A DNA stretch of 34,370 nt from a bacterium (GCA_027620445.1 JAQBYG010000006.1:1-34370); one strand, 5' to 3'; positions 17,006 through 25,946 are shown, numbered from the stretch's first letter. Notes: a model not told the origin generated them from the letters alone. Translations and numbers: made by a program.

Positions 17006-18772
17006 TTATATTTCCGCTACGCGCAAGACCTCTTCTAGTGTGGTGAGTCCCTCAAGTGCTTTGAGGTAACCATCTTGTTTCATTACGAGCGAGCCTTGTG
17101 TAAGTGCAATTTTTTCTACTTCACTTGCGGTTGCACGTTGCAGAATCAGTTTTTCGATCTCATCGGTAATGCGGATGACTTCGAAAATAGCGACGCGACC
17201 CTTGTACTCTAGCTGGTCTTCTGGTCGATCAGCACGAGAGCGATATAGTTGCATTTTGGCAGGATCGAGGCCTTTTTCTTTACAAAACTGTTCGTAGTGA
17301 GGGCCGAGTACTTTTTTGATATCTTCCACAACTTCGGGCTCTGGAGTGTAGGCTTCTTTAAAGTCCGGATTGAGGAGGCGAGCAACGCGTTGTCCGGCTA
17401 CTAGAGTCATCGATGAGGCCAATAAAAATGGTTCCGCACCCATGTCGAGCAGACGCGGTAGGGCACCAGCTGCGGACGAGGTGTGCAGGGTAGAAAACAC
17501 CAGATGTCCTGTCAGCGAAGCTTGGATCGCTAGCTCGGCTGTTTCAGCGTCGCGAATTTCTCCAACCATGATGATATTGGGATCTTGGCGCAAAAAGGAG
17601 CGCAGTCCAGAGGCAAAGGTGAGACCTGCCTGGGGGTTGATTTGCACTTGGTTAACGCCATTCATCTGGTACTCGACTGGATCTTCCAGCGTCATAATAT
17701 TTACTTTTTGTGTATTAATAGTATGTAGTACTGAGTAGAGGGTAGTGGTTTTGCCTGATCCTGTTGGTCCGGTGATGAGAATGATGCCGTGTGGCACTTT
17801 GATCGCATCTTGCATGTTGCGTAGTGCTAGGCGGGTCAAGCCCAGCTCAGGAAGTGGCGGGACCGCCTGATCTTTCTTGAGCAAACGCATGACGATTTTT
17901 TCTCCATGAATGGTTGGTAGTGTCGAGACACGTAGGTCAATTTGTTTACCTTGGCTCGCAAAAGTAAACCGTCCATCTTGCGGCACGCGCTTTTCGTCGA
18001 TCTTGAGGTTGCTCAAGATTTTGATACGAGAGACAACAGCATCGTGTACGCTTGCAGGTAGGATCAACTTTTCACTCAAAATACCGTCAATGCGATAGCG
18101 GATGCGCGTGCGATCTTCTTGCGGCTCGATGTGAACGTCAGATGCCCGTGCTTTCATAGCAAAGGCAAGGGTGGTCTCGACAATTTTGGTAATAGGAGCT
18201 TGCTTGATCGTTTTGCCAGAAAGCTCTGTGAAGTTTTGTCGTTTTTCATCGTCCTTGGAAACCTGCGTTGTTTGTTCCAGCGCGGCCGTGACTTCGCCGG
18301 TGAGGGTTTGCGAGTAGTACTCCGCAAGTTTTTGCTCAAGAATCAGGGGTGGAGCATAGTACGCCTCCACACGCATGCCGGTTTTTTGTTGGGCAAAATC
18401 GACCGCTGTCAGATCGAGCGGGTCGAGCATAGCAACTTTAATCAGGCCTCTTTCTTTTTCGAACGCGAACGGCAACATTTTGTAGTGCCGGGCAGAGCCT
18501 TCGGGCAGGAGGCTAATCGCTTGTGGCGACACACCGACTTCATTCAGATTGATGTAGGGAACGTTGTGAAAAATTGCTTTGGCTTGTGCAAAAGATTGTT
18601 CGTCTACTAGGTTCTTTTCGACGACGAGTGCTTCGAGCGTTTTGCCTGTGCTGATATTCTCGACCAGTAAGACGTTGGCCATTTCGGCGGTGAGTTGCCC
18701 CTTGCTCACCAACACGTCAAGAATGTTGTTATAATTTTCGGCGGGCGCTGGAGTCGGGGCAGACTGTTGCAT
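17006..18772 (-). CDS. pilB: Pilus extension ATPase PilB
   Basis: A GspE/PilB ATPase of 588 residues from the ATG at 18772. A GTG at 18808 would give 600, but would leave only five bases to the divergent gene at 18814; neither start has a clear ribosome site. The N-terminal MshEN/GspE-N domain (ILDVLVSKGQLTAEM, LPEGSARHYKMLPFAFEKE) precedes an ATPase core with ASDVHIEPQEDRTRIRYRIDG, Walker A GPTGSGKTTT, Asp box IMTLEDPVEY, Walker B IIMVGEIRD and His box GHLVFSTLHT. The four-cysteine zinc motif that many PilB/GspE proteins carry before the C-terminal end is absent; here the region reads RLLNPDFKEAYTPEPE with a single Cys nearby. It powers polymerisation of the pilins coded around it. Confidence 0.94.
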   Translation of the reverse strand: MQQSAPTPAPAENYNNILDVLVSKGQLTAEMANVLLVENISTGKTLEALVVEKNLVDEQSFAQAKAIFHNVPYINLNEVGVSPQAISLLPEGSARHYKMLPFAFEKERGLIKVAMLDPLDLTAVDFAQQKTGMRVEAYYAPPLILEQKLAEYYSQTLTGEVTAALEQTTQVSKDDEKRQNFTELSGKTIKQAPITKIVETTLAFAMKARASDVHIEPQEDRTRIRYRIDGILSEKLILPASVHDAVVSRIKILSNLKIDEKRVPQDGRFTFASQGKQIDLRVSTLPTIHGEKIVMRLLKKDQAVPPLPELGLTRLALRNMQDAIKVPHGIILITGPTGSGKTTTLYSVLHTINTQKVNIMTLEDPVEYQMNGVNQVQINPQAGLTFASGLRSFLRQDPNIIMVGEIRDAETAELAIQASLTGHLVFSTLHTSSAAGALPRLLDMGAEPFLLASSMTLVAGQRVARLLNPDFKEAYTPEPEVVEDIKKVLGPHYEQFCKEKGLDPAKMQLYRSRADRPEDQLEYKGRVAIFEVIRITDEIEKLILQRATASEVEKIALTQGSLVMKQDGYLKALEGLTTLEEVLRVAEI

Positions 18773-18813
18773 ACAAAAATAACCAGAGGTTAATTCACTA
18801 TCTTTCACTATAA

Positions 18814-19527
18814 ATGATCACAGCGACACAAGCAATTACCAGCCAGTATTTTTCGACACAGCTGTGGAGCGTGCCGTTTACTGGAGATCTGCAGGCAGTT
18901 GTTTCAGAGCACTCAGCAAGCGTGTTGGGGAAAGAACTTGGACCGTCGAGTCCCGAGGTAATCTGGTGTAATTTGGAAGGAGCTACGATCGGTATAGATC
19001 AGGTGCGGCAGCTGCAAGAGCAGCTCGGTTTTAGTTCTGGTAAGACGCGTTATGTCTTCATTTTATCTGCCGAACTACTCACGCTGCAGGCGCAACATGC
19101 GCTGTTGAAACTGCTCGAGGAACCACCCGCCAACACGCAGCTCGTGCTTGTTTCGAGTAAGCCACATGTGTTGTTATCCACCATTCGCTCTCGCTGTAGT
19201 GAACGTCGAGTGGGTGATGTGCCGTCTTCTTCGAGTACTGAGTTAGCCAAGCTCTACGCTACTTGGAAAGAACTTTCTATCAGCCAAGCAATCACTGTAG
19301 CAGCAGAGTATAAAAAGAAAGAGGTGGCGCTGCCTGTGTTGGAGTCACTGGTGCAGTATTTGAGGACCGCGGTTTTTCCGAGTACTGTCGAGGTGAAAGC
19401 GCTGCAGACTTTGTTGGCGGATACAGAGCTCTGCTTGCAGGCTCTCGAGCAGCTGAGCCACAATACCAACACCCAGCTTGTGATGGAATCACTGCTCTTT
19501 CGCCTCAACAAGCACGTGAGCGCATAA
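18814..19527 (+). CDS. holB: DNA polymerase III delta'-like AAA+ protein (short)
   Basis: A 237-residue clamp-loader-like protein. Recognisable blocks are GIDQVRQLQEQLGF, RYVFILSAELLTLQAQHALLKLLEEPPANTQLVLVS and LLSTIRSRCSERRV, the sensor-1 and SRC region of delta'/gamma subunits. The N-terminus lacks any P-loop (GxxGxGK) and zinc-finger cysteines, and the C-terminal collar domain is short, against about 330 residues for E. coli HolB. Delta' does not need ATP hydrolysis, so this fits a reduced stator subunit. It is divergent from pilB and upstream of gyrB in the same direction, 55 bases apart. ATG at 18814 has no ribosome site; a TATCTT at 18800-18805 may be a -10 of a leaderless message. Confidence 0.8.
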   Translation: MITATQAITSQYFSTQLWSVPFTGDLQAVVSEHSASVLGKELGPSSPEVIWCNLEGATIGIDQVRQLQEQLGFSSGKTRYVFILSAELLTLQAQHALLKLLEEPPANTQLVLVSSKPHVLLSTIRSRCSERRVGDVPSSSSTELAKLYATWKELSISQAITVAAEYKKKEVALPVLESLVQYLRTAVFPSTVEVKALQTLLADTELCLQALEQLSHNTNTQLVMESLLFRLNKHVSA

Positions 19528-19528
19528 C

Positions 19529-19557
19529 TGGACTCTGGTAGGTAGGTGTGATATACA
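19529..19557 (+). promoter_or_regulatory. Possible promoter of the gyrB-ppa-gyrA cluster
   Basis: TGGACT (19529-19534) and TATACA (19552-19557) are spaced by 17 bases, just after the delta'-like gene and 25 bases before the gyrB ATG. An alternative -10, TACAAT, overlaps at 19554-19559. The -35 match is modest. Confidence 0.35.
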
Positions 19558-19582
19558 ATAGGCCGTTATCACGGATCACATT

Positions 19583-21604
19583 ATGGCCGATACAGTAGCA
19601 TCAACGTACGAAGCTGAATCAATTAAGGTCCTCGAGGGACTTGAGCCGGTTCGTAAGCGCCCAGGTATGTATATCGGTTCTACCGATAGCAGAGGCCTCC
19701 ATCACTTAGCAAAAGAAATTTTGGACAATGCTGTCGACGAAGCTTTGGTGGGATTCGGCAAGGCAATTCAGCTTTTTCGCGACAACACGAATGAAACGGA
19801 GCGTAAACTGGCTGGCGATCGACCTCTGGGCGACGAAGCCATCACTGTCGTGGACAACGGCCGAGGTATTCCTGTTGACATGCACTCTTCTGGCGTCTCG
19901 GCTCTTGAGGTTGTGCTGACCAAGCTGCACGCAGGCGGCAAGTTTGAAGAAACTGCCTACAAAGCTTCGGGTGGACTGCACGGCGTTGGTTCATCTGCCG
20001 TCAACGCGCTTAGTAGTGTGCTGCAAGTCGTAGTCAAACGTGGTGGCAAGTATCACTATCAGTCATATAGCCGAGGCACGCCCCACAAGCCGGTCGCAAT
20101 TATTTCAGAAGCAACGGTTAAAGAGTTGTTTCCCATAGAACACGTCTCGTTTATTGGTTATGAAACTGGGACGATCTTGCGCTTTGTCCCTGATCCAGAA
20201 ATTTTTTCGGTCACACAGTTTTCCTATAAAACGTTGATCGATATCATCAAAGATCGTGCCTACCTTATGGCGGGTCTGTACTTCCAGTTCCGTGATGCTG
20301 TTGCACAGCAGGAGCACGACTATTACTTTGAGAACGGCATCAAGTCCTTGGTCGAACACATCAACATGAACAAAAAAACACTGCACCCAGTGATGTACTG
20401 CAGTGGTACCTGGAAGGATGAAAGTGGCAAGCTGGAGATCGGAGCCGAGATAGCACTCCAGTACAACGATTCCTACAACGAACGCCTCGAGTCGTATGTC
20501 AATGTTATCCGCACGGCCGATGGTGGGGCGCACGTCAATGGTTTTCGGATGGCGCTTGGCAAGATTGTGCGCGATTACGCCGACAAAAATAAGCTCATCA
20601 AAGAAAAAGAGTCATTTACTGCCGATGATTTGCGCGAAGGTCTGACGGCGGTAGTGTTCGTTAAGATGCCGTCGAACGACTTGCAGTTTGAGTCGCAAAC
20701 CAAGTCTAAGCTGAACAACACCGAGGCGCAGTCTGCGGTGTACCAAATTCTGCGAGATAATCTGACCGATTACCTCGAGGAAAATCCCCAGGCAGCTCGT
20801 GAAATTGTTGGCAAAGTGCTACTTTCTGCCCGGGCTCGGCTCGCAGCGAGAGCAGCCAAAGATGCTGTTATTCGCAAGGGTCTATTTGAGGGTAGCTCGC
20901 TCCCTGGCAAGCTCGCAGATTGTCAATCAAAAGTAGCGGCAGAGTCAGAAATTTACATCGTGGAGGGTGATTCAGCAGGTGGTACGGCCAAGCAAGGGAG
21001 AGATCGCAAATTTCAAGCCATTTTCCCCCTTCGTGGCAAGATCCTCAACACCGAGCGCGCCCGCCTTGACAAGATCGTTGCGTTTGAAGAGTTGAAGAAT
21101 CTTGTTATCGCACTTGGGGCAGGGATAGGAGATACGTTCAAGCCAGAAAAACTTCGCTACCACCGCATTATTCTCATGAACGATGCTGACGTTGATGGTG
21201 AGCACATTACCACTCTGGGCCTCACTTTCTTTTTCCGTCACTTGCCAGAAATTGTTAAAGGCGGGTACCTGTATGTAGCGATGCCGCCACTCTTTAAAAT
21301 TTCATCTGCCAAAGGTGATATTTATGCATACTCCGATGACGAACGCGATGCTCGCGTTAAAGAGATTCAGGTTGAGACACCAAGTGCCAAAATAACGATA
21401 CAGCGCTACAAAGGATTGGGAGAGATGAACGAGACGCAGTTGTGGGACACGACTATGAATCCCAAGACGCGTATGCTCAAGCGCATCTCAATCGAGGATG
21501 CTGATGCGGCAGATACTGTTTTCAGCACTCTGATGGGAGACGATGTCGCACCACGTAAGAAATTTATCCAGACACATGCCAAGCTAGCAGAGCTGGATAT
21601 ATAA
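19583..21604 (+). CDS. gyrB: DNA gyrase subunit B
   Basis: A 673-residue type IIA topoisomerase ATPase subunit. EGLEPVRKRPGMYIGST (about 19-35), EILDNAVDEAL with the Mg-binding Asn, VVDNGRGIPVD (about 90-100) and KASGGLHGVGSSAVNALS form the GHKL ATP site. The C-terminal TOPRIM part shows IVEGDSAGG (about 459-467), PLRGKILNTERA, MNDADVDGEHI (about 532-542) and QRYKGLGEMN. Between the GHKL motifs an extra 12-15 residues (around NETERKLAGDRPLGDEA) enlarge the loop before the DNGRG strand. PLRGKILN and the adjacent gyrA favour GyrB over ParE, though only one type II enzyme may exist here. With GyrA it introduces negative supercoils. Confidence 0.94.
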   Translation: MADTVASTYEAESIKVLEGLEPVRKRPGMYIGSTDSRGLHHLAKEILDNAVDEALVGFGKAIQLFRDNTNETERKLAGDRPLGDEAITVVDNGRGIPVDMHSSGVSALEVVLTKLHAGGKFEETAYKASGGLHGVGSSAVNALSSVLQVVVKRGGKYHYQSYSRGTPHKPVAIISEATVKELFPIEHVSFIGYETGTILRFVPDPEIFSVTQFSYKTLIDIIKDRAYLMAGLYFQFRDAVAQQEHDYYFENGIKSLVEHINMNKKTLHPVMYCSGTWKDESGKLEIGAEIALQYNDSYNERLESYVNVIRTADGGAHVNGFRMALGKIVRDYADKNKLIKEKESFTADDLREGLTAVVFVKMPSNDLQFESQTKSKLNNTEAQSAVYQILRDNLTDYLEENPQAAREIVGKVLLSARARLAARAAKDAVIRKGLFEGSSLPGKLADCQSKVAAESEIYIVEGDSAGGTAKQGRDRKFQAIFPLRGKILNTERARLDKIVAFEELKNLVIALGAGIGDTFKPEKLRYHRIILMNDADVDGEHITTLGLTFFFRHLPEIVKGGYLYVAMPPLFKISSAKGDIYAYSDDERDARVKEIQVETPSAKITIQRYKGLGEMNETQLWDTTMNPKTRMLKRISIEDADAADTVFSTLMGDDVAPRKKFIQTHAKLAELDI

Positions 21605-21616
21605 GAAAGGAATACT

Positions 21617-22111
21617 ATGGCAGACACAGTACAGGTTTTTATTGAAATTCCCGAAGGATCACGGGTTAAGTACGAACTCGACGAAGAGACACAACAACTC
21701 ATGGTGGATCGTTTGGTCCCTGTCGCCATGGATTATCCAGTCAACTATGGCTTGATCAAGGAAACCAAGGGAGAGGATGGCGATGCACTTGATGCATTGG
21801 TTTTTATTAGTGAGCGAGTGATTCCTGGCTCAACCATCAACTGCAAAATTATTGGTATGCTCGAGATGGAGGACGAAGAAGGCATCGATCACAAGTTGGT
21901 GTGTGTACCGGCAAAGACAAAAATCGACCCAATTTGTGGCGCTTGGGAGTCGCTTGCCGACATTCCCGAAGCAAAAAAACGCCAAATTCGTCACTTTTTT
22001 GAGCACTACAAAGATCTCGAAGAGGGAAAATGGGTAAAACTAAAGGATTGGCAAGACGCCAAGCAAGCCGTTTCTGTACTAGAAGCTGGTAAGAAACGAG
22101 CACAAGCCTAG
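21617..22111 (+). CDS. ppa: Inorganic pyrophosphatase (family I, soluble)
   Basis: A 164-residue Mg-dependent enzyme hydrolysing PPi to two phosphates, which pulls nucleic acid and protein synthesis forward. Active-site blocks are intact: IEIPEGSRVKYELD, VDR, DYPVNYGLI, EDGDALDALV (the three catalytic aspartates), EDEEGIDHKLVCV and HYKDLEEGKWVKL with the Tyr-Lys pair. A good ribosome site (AAAGGAA) precedes the ATG. It lies 12 bases after gyrB and six before gyrA, an unusual place for ppa, implying co-expression with gyrase. The C-terminal about 20 residues are Lys/Ala-rich without motif. Confidence 0.95.
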   Translation: MADTVQVFIEIPEGSRVKYELDEETQQLMVDRLVPVAMDYPVNYGLIKETKGEDGDALDALVFISERVIPGSTINCKIIGMLEMEDEEGIDHKLVCVPAKTKIDPICGAWESLADIPEAKKRQIRHFFEHYKDLEEGKWVKLKDWQDAKQAVSVLEAGKKRAQA

Positions 22112-22117
22112 GACAGT

Positions 22118-24760
22118 ATGATCGAAGAACAAGAAGAGCAGCTACCAGAAGCAATCGAAGAGCGGGACGAGGTCAAACTCGTGTACGGCTCGGTCGAGGA
22201 CTCCCGCTATGGCAAGTTGCGCGCTACTTCTATCGAGAGTGAGATGAAGCAGAGCTACCTCGATTACGCCATGAGCGTGATCGTTGCGCGAGCGCTGCCG
22301 GATGTACGTGACGGTATGAAGCCAGTGCATCGCAGGATTTTGTACTCGATGTACAAGAGTGGTATTCACCACAGCAGCAGTTATAAGAAATCGGCTCGTA
22401 TTGTTGGAGACGTGCTCGGTAAGTACCACCCGCATGGAGACGCTCCGGTGTATATGGCGCTCGTCCGGTTGGCGCAAAATTTTAGTATGCGTTATCAACT
22501 GATCGACGGTCAGGGAAACTTTGGCTCGGTCGACGGTGATAGTCCAGCTGCTATGCGGTACACCGAAGCTCGCCTGGCACGAATTAGTTCAGAAATGCTT
22601 GGCGACCTCGATAAAGAGACCGTTCCTATGGGCGATAACTTCGATGGCTCGCTCAAAGAACCAATGGTTCTACCAGCAAAATTGCCCAACTTACTCCTGA
22701 TGGGATCAGAAGGCATTGCGGTTGGTATGGCGACTAAAATTCCGCCGCATAACTTGACCGAAGTTTGTCAGGCGATTTTACTTTTGTTAAAAACAAGCAC
22801 TGCTAAGGTGGAAAAAGCAGCGGTCGATCCAAAACAAACCCAAGCAGAATTGATCGAAAAATTATCCCAATCCGATCCAAAAGAACTGTCTGGGGTTCTC
22901 AACAACGAGACCACCATCGACGAAATCATGCAGATCATCAAGGGTCCGGATTTTCCAACTGGTGGCATCATGTATGACTTTCAGGCGATTTCCGAAGGTT
23001 ATCGCACAGGTAAGGGTCGCGTCGTCACTCGGGCAAAAGCCGAAATTGTGGAGAATAACAAAGGCTTTCAAATTATCGTCACGGAGCTGCCGTACCAGGT
23101 GAATAAAGCACGCCTGCTCATGAAAATAGCCGATCTGGTTCGTGACAAAAAGATTGTTGGTATTCGGGATTTAAATGATGACTCTGACCGCAAGGGTATG
23201 CAGATCACGATCGAGCTCAAACGCGACGTAGTGCCAAAAGTAGTGCTCAACAAACTGTTTAAGTACTCAGAGCTGCAAACGAGTTTCCCGATGAACATGG
23301 TGGCGCTCAACAGTGAGGGCACGCCACAACTGATGAACATTCGCCAGATTTTGCTCGAGTACTTGGCACACCGTCAAGTGATTATTGTTCGCAGAACACA
23401 GTATGACTTGGTGGCTGCTGGCAAGCGCGCCCACATTCTCGAGGGTTTACTGATTGCCCTCAAAAATCTAGATGACGTTATCGATACGATTCGCAAGTCT
23501 CCCGATACCGAGGTTGCCAAAACGCAATTGATGAAGAAATTTGGCCTGAGCGAACTGCAGGCAGTGGCCATTCTCGAAATGCAACTTAAACGCTTGGCGG
23601 CACTCGAGCGACAGAAAATTGAAGACGAGTACAAGCAGATCCAAGAAGCGATCGGTAAGCTACTCGTGCTTTTGCAAGATCCTCAAGCAATTCTGAGCGT
23701 GATAGCTCAAGAAACAGAAGAGCTGATCTCGTTGTACGGTGATGAACGCAAGACAAAATTGGTCAAGGGCAAAATTGGTGAAATGAGCGAAGAAGACCTC
23801 ATTCCCAACGAGCCAACGGTGATTACTCTGACACAAACCGGCTACATCAAACGCCTCAACCCGACCTCCTTTCGTTCCCAATCGCGCGGTGGCAAAGGCA
23901 GCATTGGCGTCAAAATGAAAGATGAGGATGTTGTGCAGTCACTCATGACAGCCCAGACCCACGACACCTTGCTCATGTTCACCAACTTGGGACGAGTATT
24001 CAAGCTCAAGGCGCACGAGATTCCCGAGAGTCAGCGTCAGGCAAAAGGTACTGCGGTGGTTAACTTGCTTAGTCTCAAGGGCGAGGAAGTGGTTCGCTCG
24101 CTCCTGATTATTGACGAAGCCGCCGATGGCGACAAATTCATTTCCCTCGCTACCCGCAAGGGATTAATCAAAAAAACAGCGGTCAAGCTCTTTAGCAACA
24201 TCCGTCAAAACGGCATTATTGCGATTATGCTCAATGATGACGACCAACTTGTTTGGGGCAAACTTACCTCTGGCAAAGACGATATTTTGCTAATTACCCA
24301 TGAGGGCAAATGCATCAGGTTTGGCGAAGATCAGGTAAAGACGTCTCAGCGCGACACCAAAGGGGTGAAGGGCATTACGCTCAAGGCAAGCGACTACGTG
24401 GTTGATGTGGAGGCTATTACCGAGGCACTCGAAAAAACCGACCATCTCTTAGTTATCACCGAGAATGGTATGGGCAAGCGCACACCGCTTTCTCAATACC
24501 CCACCCAAAAACGATCCGGTCTGGGAGTAAAAGTTTCTGATATCACCAAACGAACGGGGGCAGTGGCCGCCGCTCTGCGAGTAGATGAGTCACACGAAGA
24601 AGTGGTGATTAGCACCAGAGAGGGACAGACAATCAAGTTGCCGCTCACCAAAAAATCAATTCCCGTTTTGACTAGACCAACTCAGGGGGTTATCTTGATG
24701 CGGCTCAAAGAAACTGACGGGGTGGTTGCGGTCGCGCTCACCATTATGGAAGCGGAGTAA
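22118..24760 (+). CDS. gyrA: DNA gyrase subunit A
   Basis: An 880-residue breakage-reunion subunit. [30 protein letters not shown] opens the winged-helix domain (read in two parts around residues 46-75). The catalytic Tyr is about residue 148 in [10 protein letters not shown]. The quinolone region reads [17 protein letters not shown], so the positions equal to E. coli Ser83, Ala84 and Asp87 are Ala109, Pro110 and Met113. The C-terminal beta-pinwheel has six blade-like repeats, and the GyrA box is QSRGGKG (about 588-594; consensus QRRGGKG). The box supports gyrase rather than topoisomerase IV. About 30 acidic residues precede the domain. It is last in gyrB-ppa-gyrA; the tRNA-Ala gene converges seven bases past the stop. 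Confidence 0.94.
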   Translation: MIEEQEEQLPEAIEERDEVKLVYGSVEDSRYGKLRATSIESEMKQSYLDYAMSVIVARALPDVRDGMKPVHRRILYSMYKSGIHHSSSYKKSARIVGDVLGKYHPHGDAPVYMALVRLAQNFSMRYQLIDGQGNFGSVDGDSPAAMRYTEARLARISSEMLGDLDKETVPMGDNFDGSLKEPMVLPAKLPNLLLMGSEGIAVGMATKIPPHNLTEVCQAILLLLKTSTAKVEKAAVDPKQTQAELIEKLSQSDPKELSGVLNNETTIDEIMQIIKGPDFPTGGIMYDFQAISEGYRTGKGRVVTRAKAEIVENNKGFQIIVTELPYQVNKARLLMKIADLVRDKKIVGIRDLNDDSDRKGMQITIELKRDVVPKVVLNKLFKYSELQTSFPMNMVALNSEGTPQLMNIRQILLEYLAHRQVIIVRRTQYDLVAAGKRAHILEGLLIALKNLDDVIDTIRKSPDTEVAKTQLMKKFGLSELQAVAILEMQLKRLAALERQKIEDEYKQIQEAIGKLLVLLQDPQAILSVIAQETEELISLYGDERKTKLVKGKIGEMSEEDLIPNEPTVITLTQTGYIKRLNPTSFRSQSRGGKGSIGVKMKDEDVVQSLMTAQTHDTLLMFTNLGRVFKLKAHEIPESQRQAKGTAVVNLLSLKGEEVVRSLLIIDEAADGDKFISLATRKGLIKKTAVKLFSNIRQNGIIAIMLNDDDQLVWGKLTSGKDDILLITHEGKCIRFGEDQVKTSQRDTKGVKGITLKASDYVVDVEAITEALEKTDHLLVITENGMGKRTPLSQYPTQKRSGLGVKVSDITKRTGAVAAALRVDESHEEVVISTREGQTIKLPLTKKSIPVLTRPTQGVILMRLKETDGVVAVALTIMEAE

Positions 24761-24767
24761 ATTTTTC

Positions 24768-24844
24768 TGGTGGACTCAGCGGGACTCGAACCCGCGGCCT
24801 CCTGCATGCCATGCAGGCGCTCTAGCCAACTGAGCTATGAGCCC
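24768..24844 (-). tRNA. tRNA-Ala (anticodon GGC)
   Basis: A 77-base cloverleaf. The acceptor stem is GGGCTCA/TGAGTCC with the G3:U70 wobble that identifies alanine tRNAs. The anticodon arm is CCTGC-ATGGCAT-GCAGG with anticodon GGC, and the T arm is GCGGG-TTCGAAC-CCGC. The 3' CCA is encoded. It is read from the minus strand, converging on gyrA. Confidence 0.96.
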
Positions 24845-24861
24845 ACGATTTTGACTTGGAT

Positions 24862-24870
24862 ATTGTAACA
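24862..24870 (-). promoter_or_regulatory. Extended -10 element for tRNA-Ala
   Basis: On the minus strand TGTTACAAT is an extended -10 (TGn plus TACAAT) placed 17 bases before the mature tRNA 5' end, allowing a short 5' leader for RNase P. No good -35 is seen. Confidence 0.35.
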
Positions 24871-24888
24871 TCTCATGGTGATTAGGTT

Positions 24889-25308
24889 ATGATGGGGAAT
24901 ATGGAGCAAAAGCAGCAAATTGGCGTTGGAGTGATCGTCATGCGCGAGGGGAAAGTATTACTCGGCAAACGAAAAGGAGCTCTTGGATCAGGAACCTGGA
25001 GTTCTCCAGGTGGTCACTTGGAATGGAATGAAAGCGTGGAAGACTGTGCGCGGCGCGAGGTGGCAGAGGAGACGGGTTTAACTGAACTGACAGATTTTCG
25101 CTTCGGTCCTTACACCAGAGATGTTTTTGAAAAAGAAGCTAGGCAGTACATTACCTTGTTTGTTGTTGCGCACTCAAATTCCGGTAACCCAAGTGTGCTT
25201 GAGCCAGATCGATGCGACGGTTGGCAGTGGTTTGCTTGGGATAAGCTGCCATCGCCATTGTTTCTTCCGGTTAAAAACTTGCTCAAATTGGGTTTTTCAC
25301 CGTTTTAG
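24889..25308 (+). CDS. Nudix hydrolase, MutT/NUDT15-like
   Basis: A 139-residue Nudix enzyme. It opens with a strand, IGVGVIVMREGKVLLGKRKG, then GTWSSPGGHLEWNES leading into the Nudix box, whose conserved residues read G-x5-E-x7-RE-x2-EE-x-G (GGHLEW to REVAEETGL). GxGTWxxPGGHLExxE is typical of the NUDT15/MutT-like branch that hydrolyses modified or normal NTPs; the exact substrate cannot be read from sequence. ATGs at 24889, 24892 and 24901 are in frame, and none has a strong ribosome site; the last gives MEQKQQIGVG and is equally likely. It stands alone between tRNA-Ala and a toxin-antitoxin remnant. Confidence 0.88.
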   Translation: MMGNMEQKQQIGVGVIVMREGKVLLGKRKGALGSGTWSSPGGHLEWNESVEDCARREVAEETGLTELTDFRFGPYTRDVFEKEARQYITLFVVAHSNSGNPSVLEPDRCDGWQWFAWDKLPSPLFLPVKNLLKLGFSPF

Positions 25309-25318
25309 TCCTTTATTA

Positions 25319-25346
25319 GGTACCAAGTAAGTACTATAATGGTACC
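25319..25346 (+). promoter_or_regulatory. Promoter and inverted-repeat operator of the RHH antitoxin gene
   Basis: GGTACCA (25319-25325) and TGGTACC (25340-25346) form a perfect 7-bp inverted repeat that brackets a consensus -10 TATAAT (25335-25340). The ATG follows at 25347, so transcription should start at or next to the start codon. This is a natural site for autorepression by the ribbon-helix-helix antitoxin. Confidence 0.55.
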
Positions 25347-25619
25347 ATGCAAAGAATTTCCGCAACACCATCTGTTCAGGTCAAAATCACGCTTCCTGCA
25401 CAGCTACAACACTTCGTGCAAGAAAAAGCTGATATATATGGTTTGACAGTAGCAACCTACATCAAACATCTTGTGTTGGATGACATTAAGGATTCAAGTA
25501 TGAAGACCTTTCCCATGAGCAGAAAGACAGAGCAAGTTGCTCTCCAAGCGATCAAAGATCACAAACAGGGAAAGACCCATGAGATCAGAGACGTTGATGA
25601 GTTTCTCAGCTCACTATGA
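25347..25619 (+). CDS. Ribbon-helix-helix antitoxin
   Basis: A 90-residue DNA-binding protein. The N-terminal strand SVQVKITLPAQ followed by two helices (LQHFVQEKADIYGLTVATYIKHLVLDD) is the RHH fold of RelB/DinJ/ParD-like antitoxins; the C-terminal tail (DHKQGKTHEIRDVDEFLSSL) is the usual toxin-wrapping segment. Its stop overlaps the ATG of the next frame (ATGA, 25616-25619), the classic toxin-antitoxin arrangement, but that toxin is broken. It should repress its own promoter through the inverted repeat. As an antitoxin without its toxin it may be a relic or neutralise a toxin coded elsewhere. Confidence 0.8.
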   Translation: MQRISATPSVQVKITLPAQLQHFVQEKADIYGLTVATYIKHLVLDDIKDSSMKTFPMSRKTEQVALQAIKDHKQGKTHEIRDVDEFLSSL

Positions 25620-25708
25620 AGCTTGTCTACTCGGATCATTTCAAGAAAAAGATAAGAAAGTAACTCAAGAAGAATCCGCGTTTTGACAGATGTGGTTACT
25701 CACGATGA
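25616..25708 (+). pseudogene. Degraded RelE/ParE-like toxin remnant
   Basis: The frame starting at the ATG overlapping the antitoxin stop reads MKLVYSDHFKKKIRK, then TAA (25661-25663), then LKKNPRFDR before it loses sense and stops at 25708. MKxxYSxxFKKxxKxLxKKNP is the usual N-terminus of RelE/ParE-superfamily toxins, and the reading resumes perfectly in frame after the TAA, so a Leu codon probably became a stop. The catalytic C-terminal half is missing. The toxin cannot be made in active form. Only about 25 codons are diagnostic, so the family call is moderate. Confidence 0.5.
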
Positions 25709-25811
25709 GTATTAGTAGTTTAGAATACAAAACACTTGCAGCCCTTCGTTTTGTCCCAAAAGAGCAACTTGAAGAAGAGGGGTATGGCGAGTATAAGTCT
25801 TTGTTTGAGTA

Positions 25812-25812
<1 letters not shown>
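25690..25812 (+). other. Possible 40-codon reading frame before tRNA-Ser, doubtful
   Basis: An ATG-initiated frame of 40 residues runs to a TAG whose last base is the first base of the tRNA. The peptide (ending EQLEEEGYGEYKSLFE) has protein-like composition, but its second half contains the promoter of the tRNA. It could be the tail of another decayed gene of the toxin-antitoxin patch or chance. No function assigned. Confidence 0.2.
25769..25797 (+). promoter_or_regulatory. Promoter for the class II tRNA
   Basis: TTGAAG (25769-25774) and TATAAG (25792-25797) are spaced by exactly 17 bases. The predicted start, near 25804, leaves about eight bases of 5' leader before the tRNA at 25812, which is typical for a monocistronic tRNA. 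Confidence 0.5.
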
Positions 25813-25899
<87 letters not shown>

Positions 25900-25946
25900 G
25901 TCCAAAATATGCAACTTAGTTTGTGACTATGTTGTATTGCTAACTT

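Noticed and set aside
18773-18808. GTG start adding 12 residues to PilB
   Set aside because: It would leave five bases to the divergent gene and has no ribosome site; kept only as an alternative.
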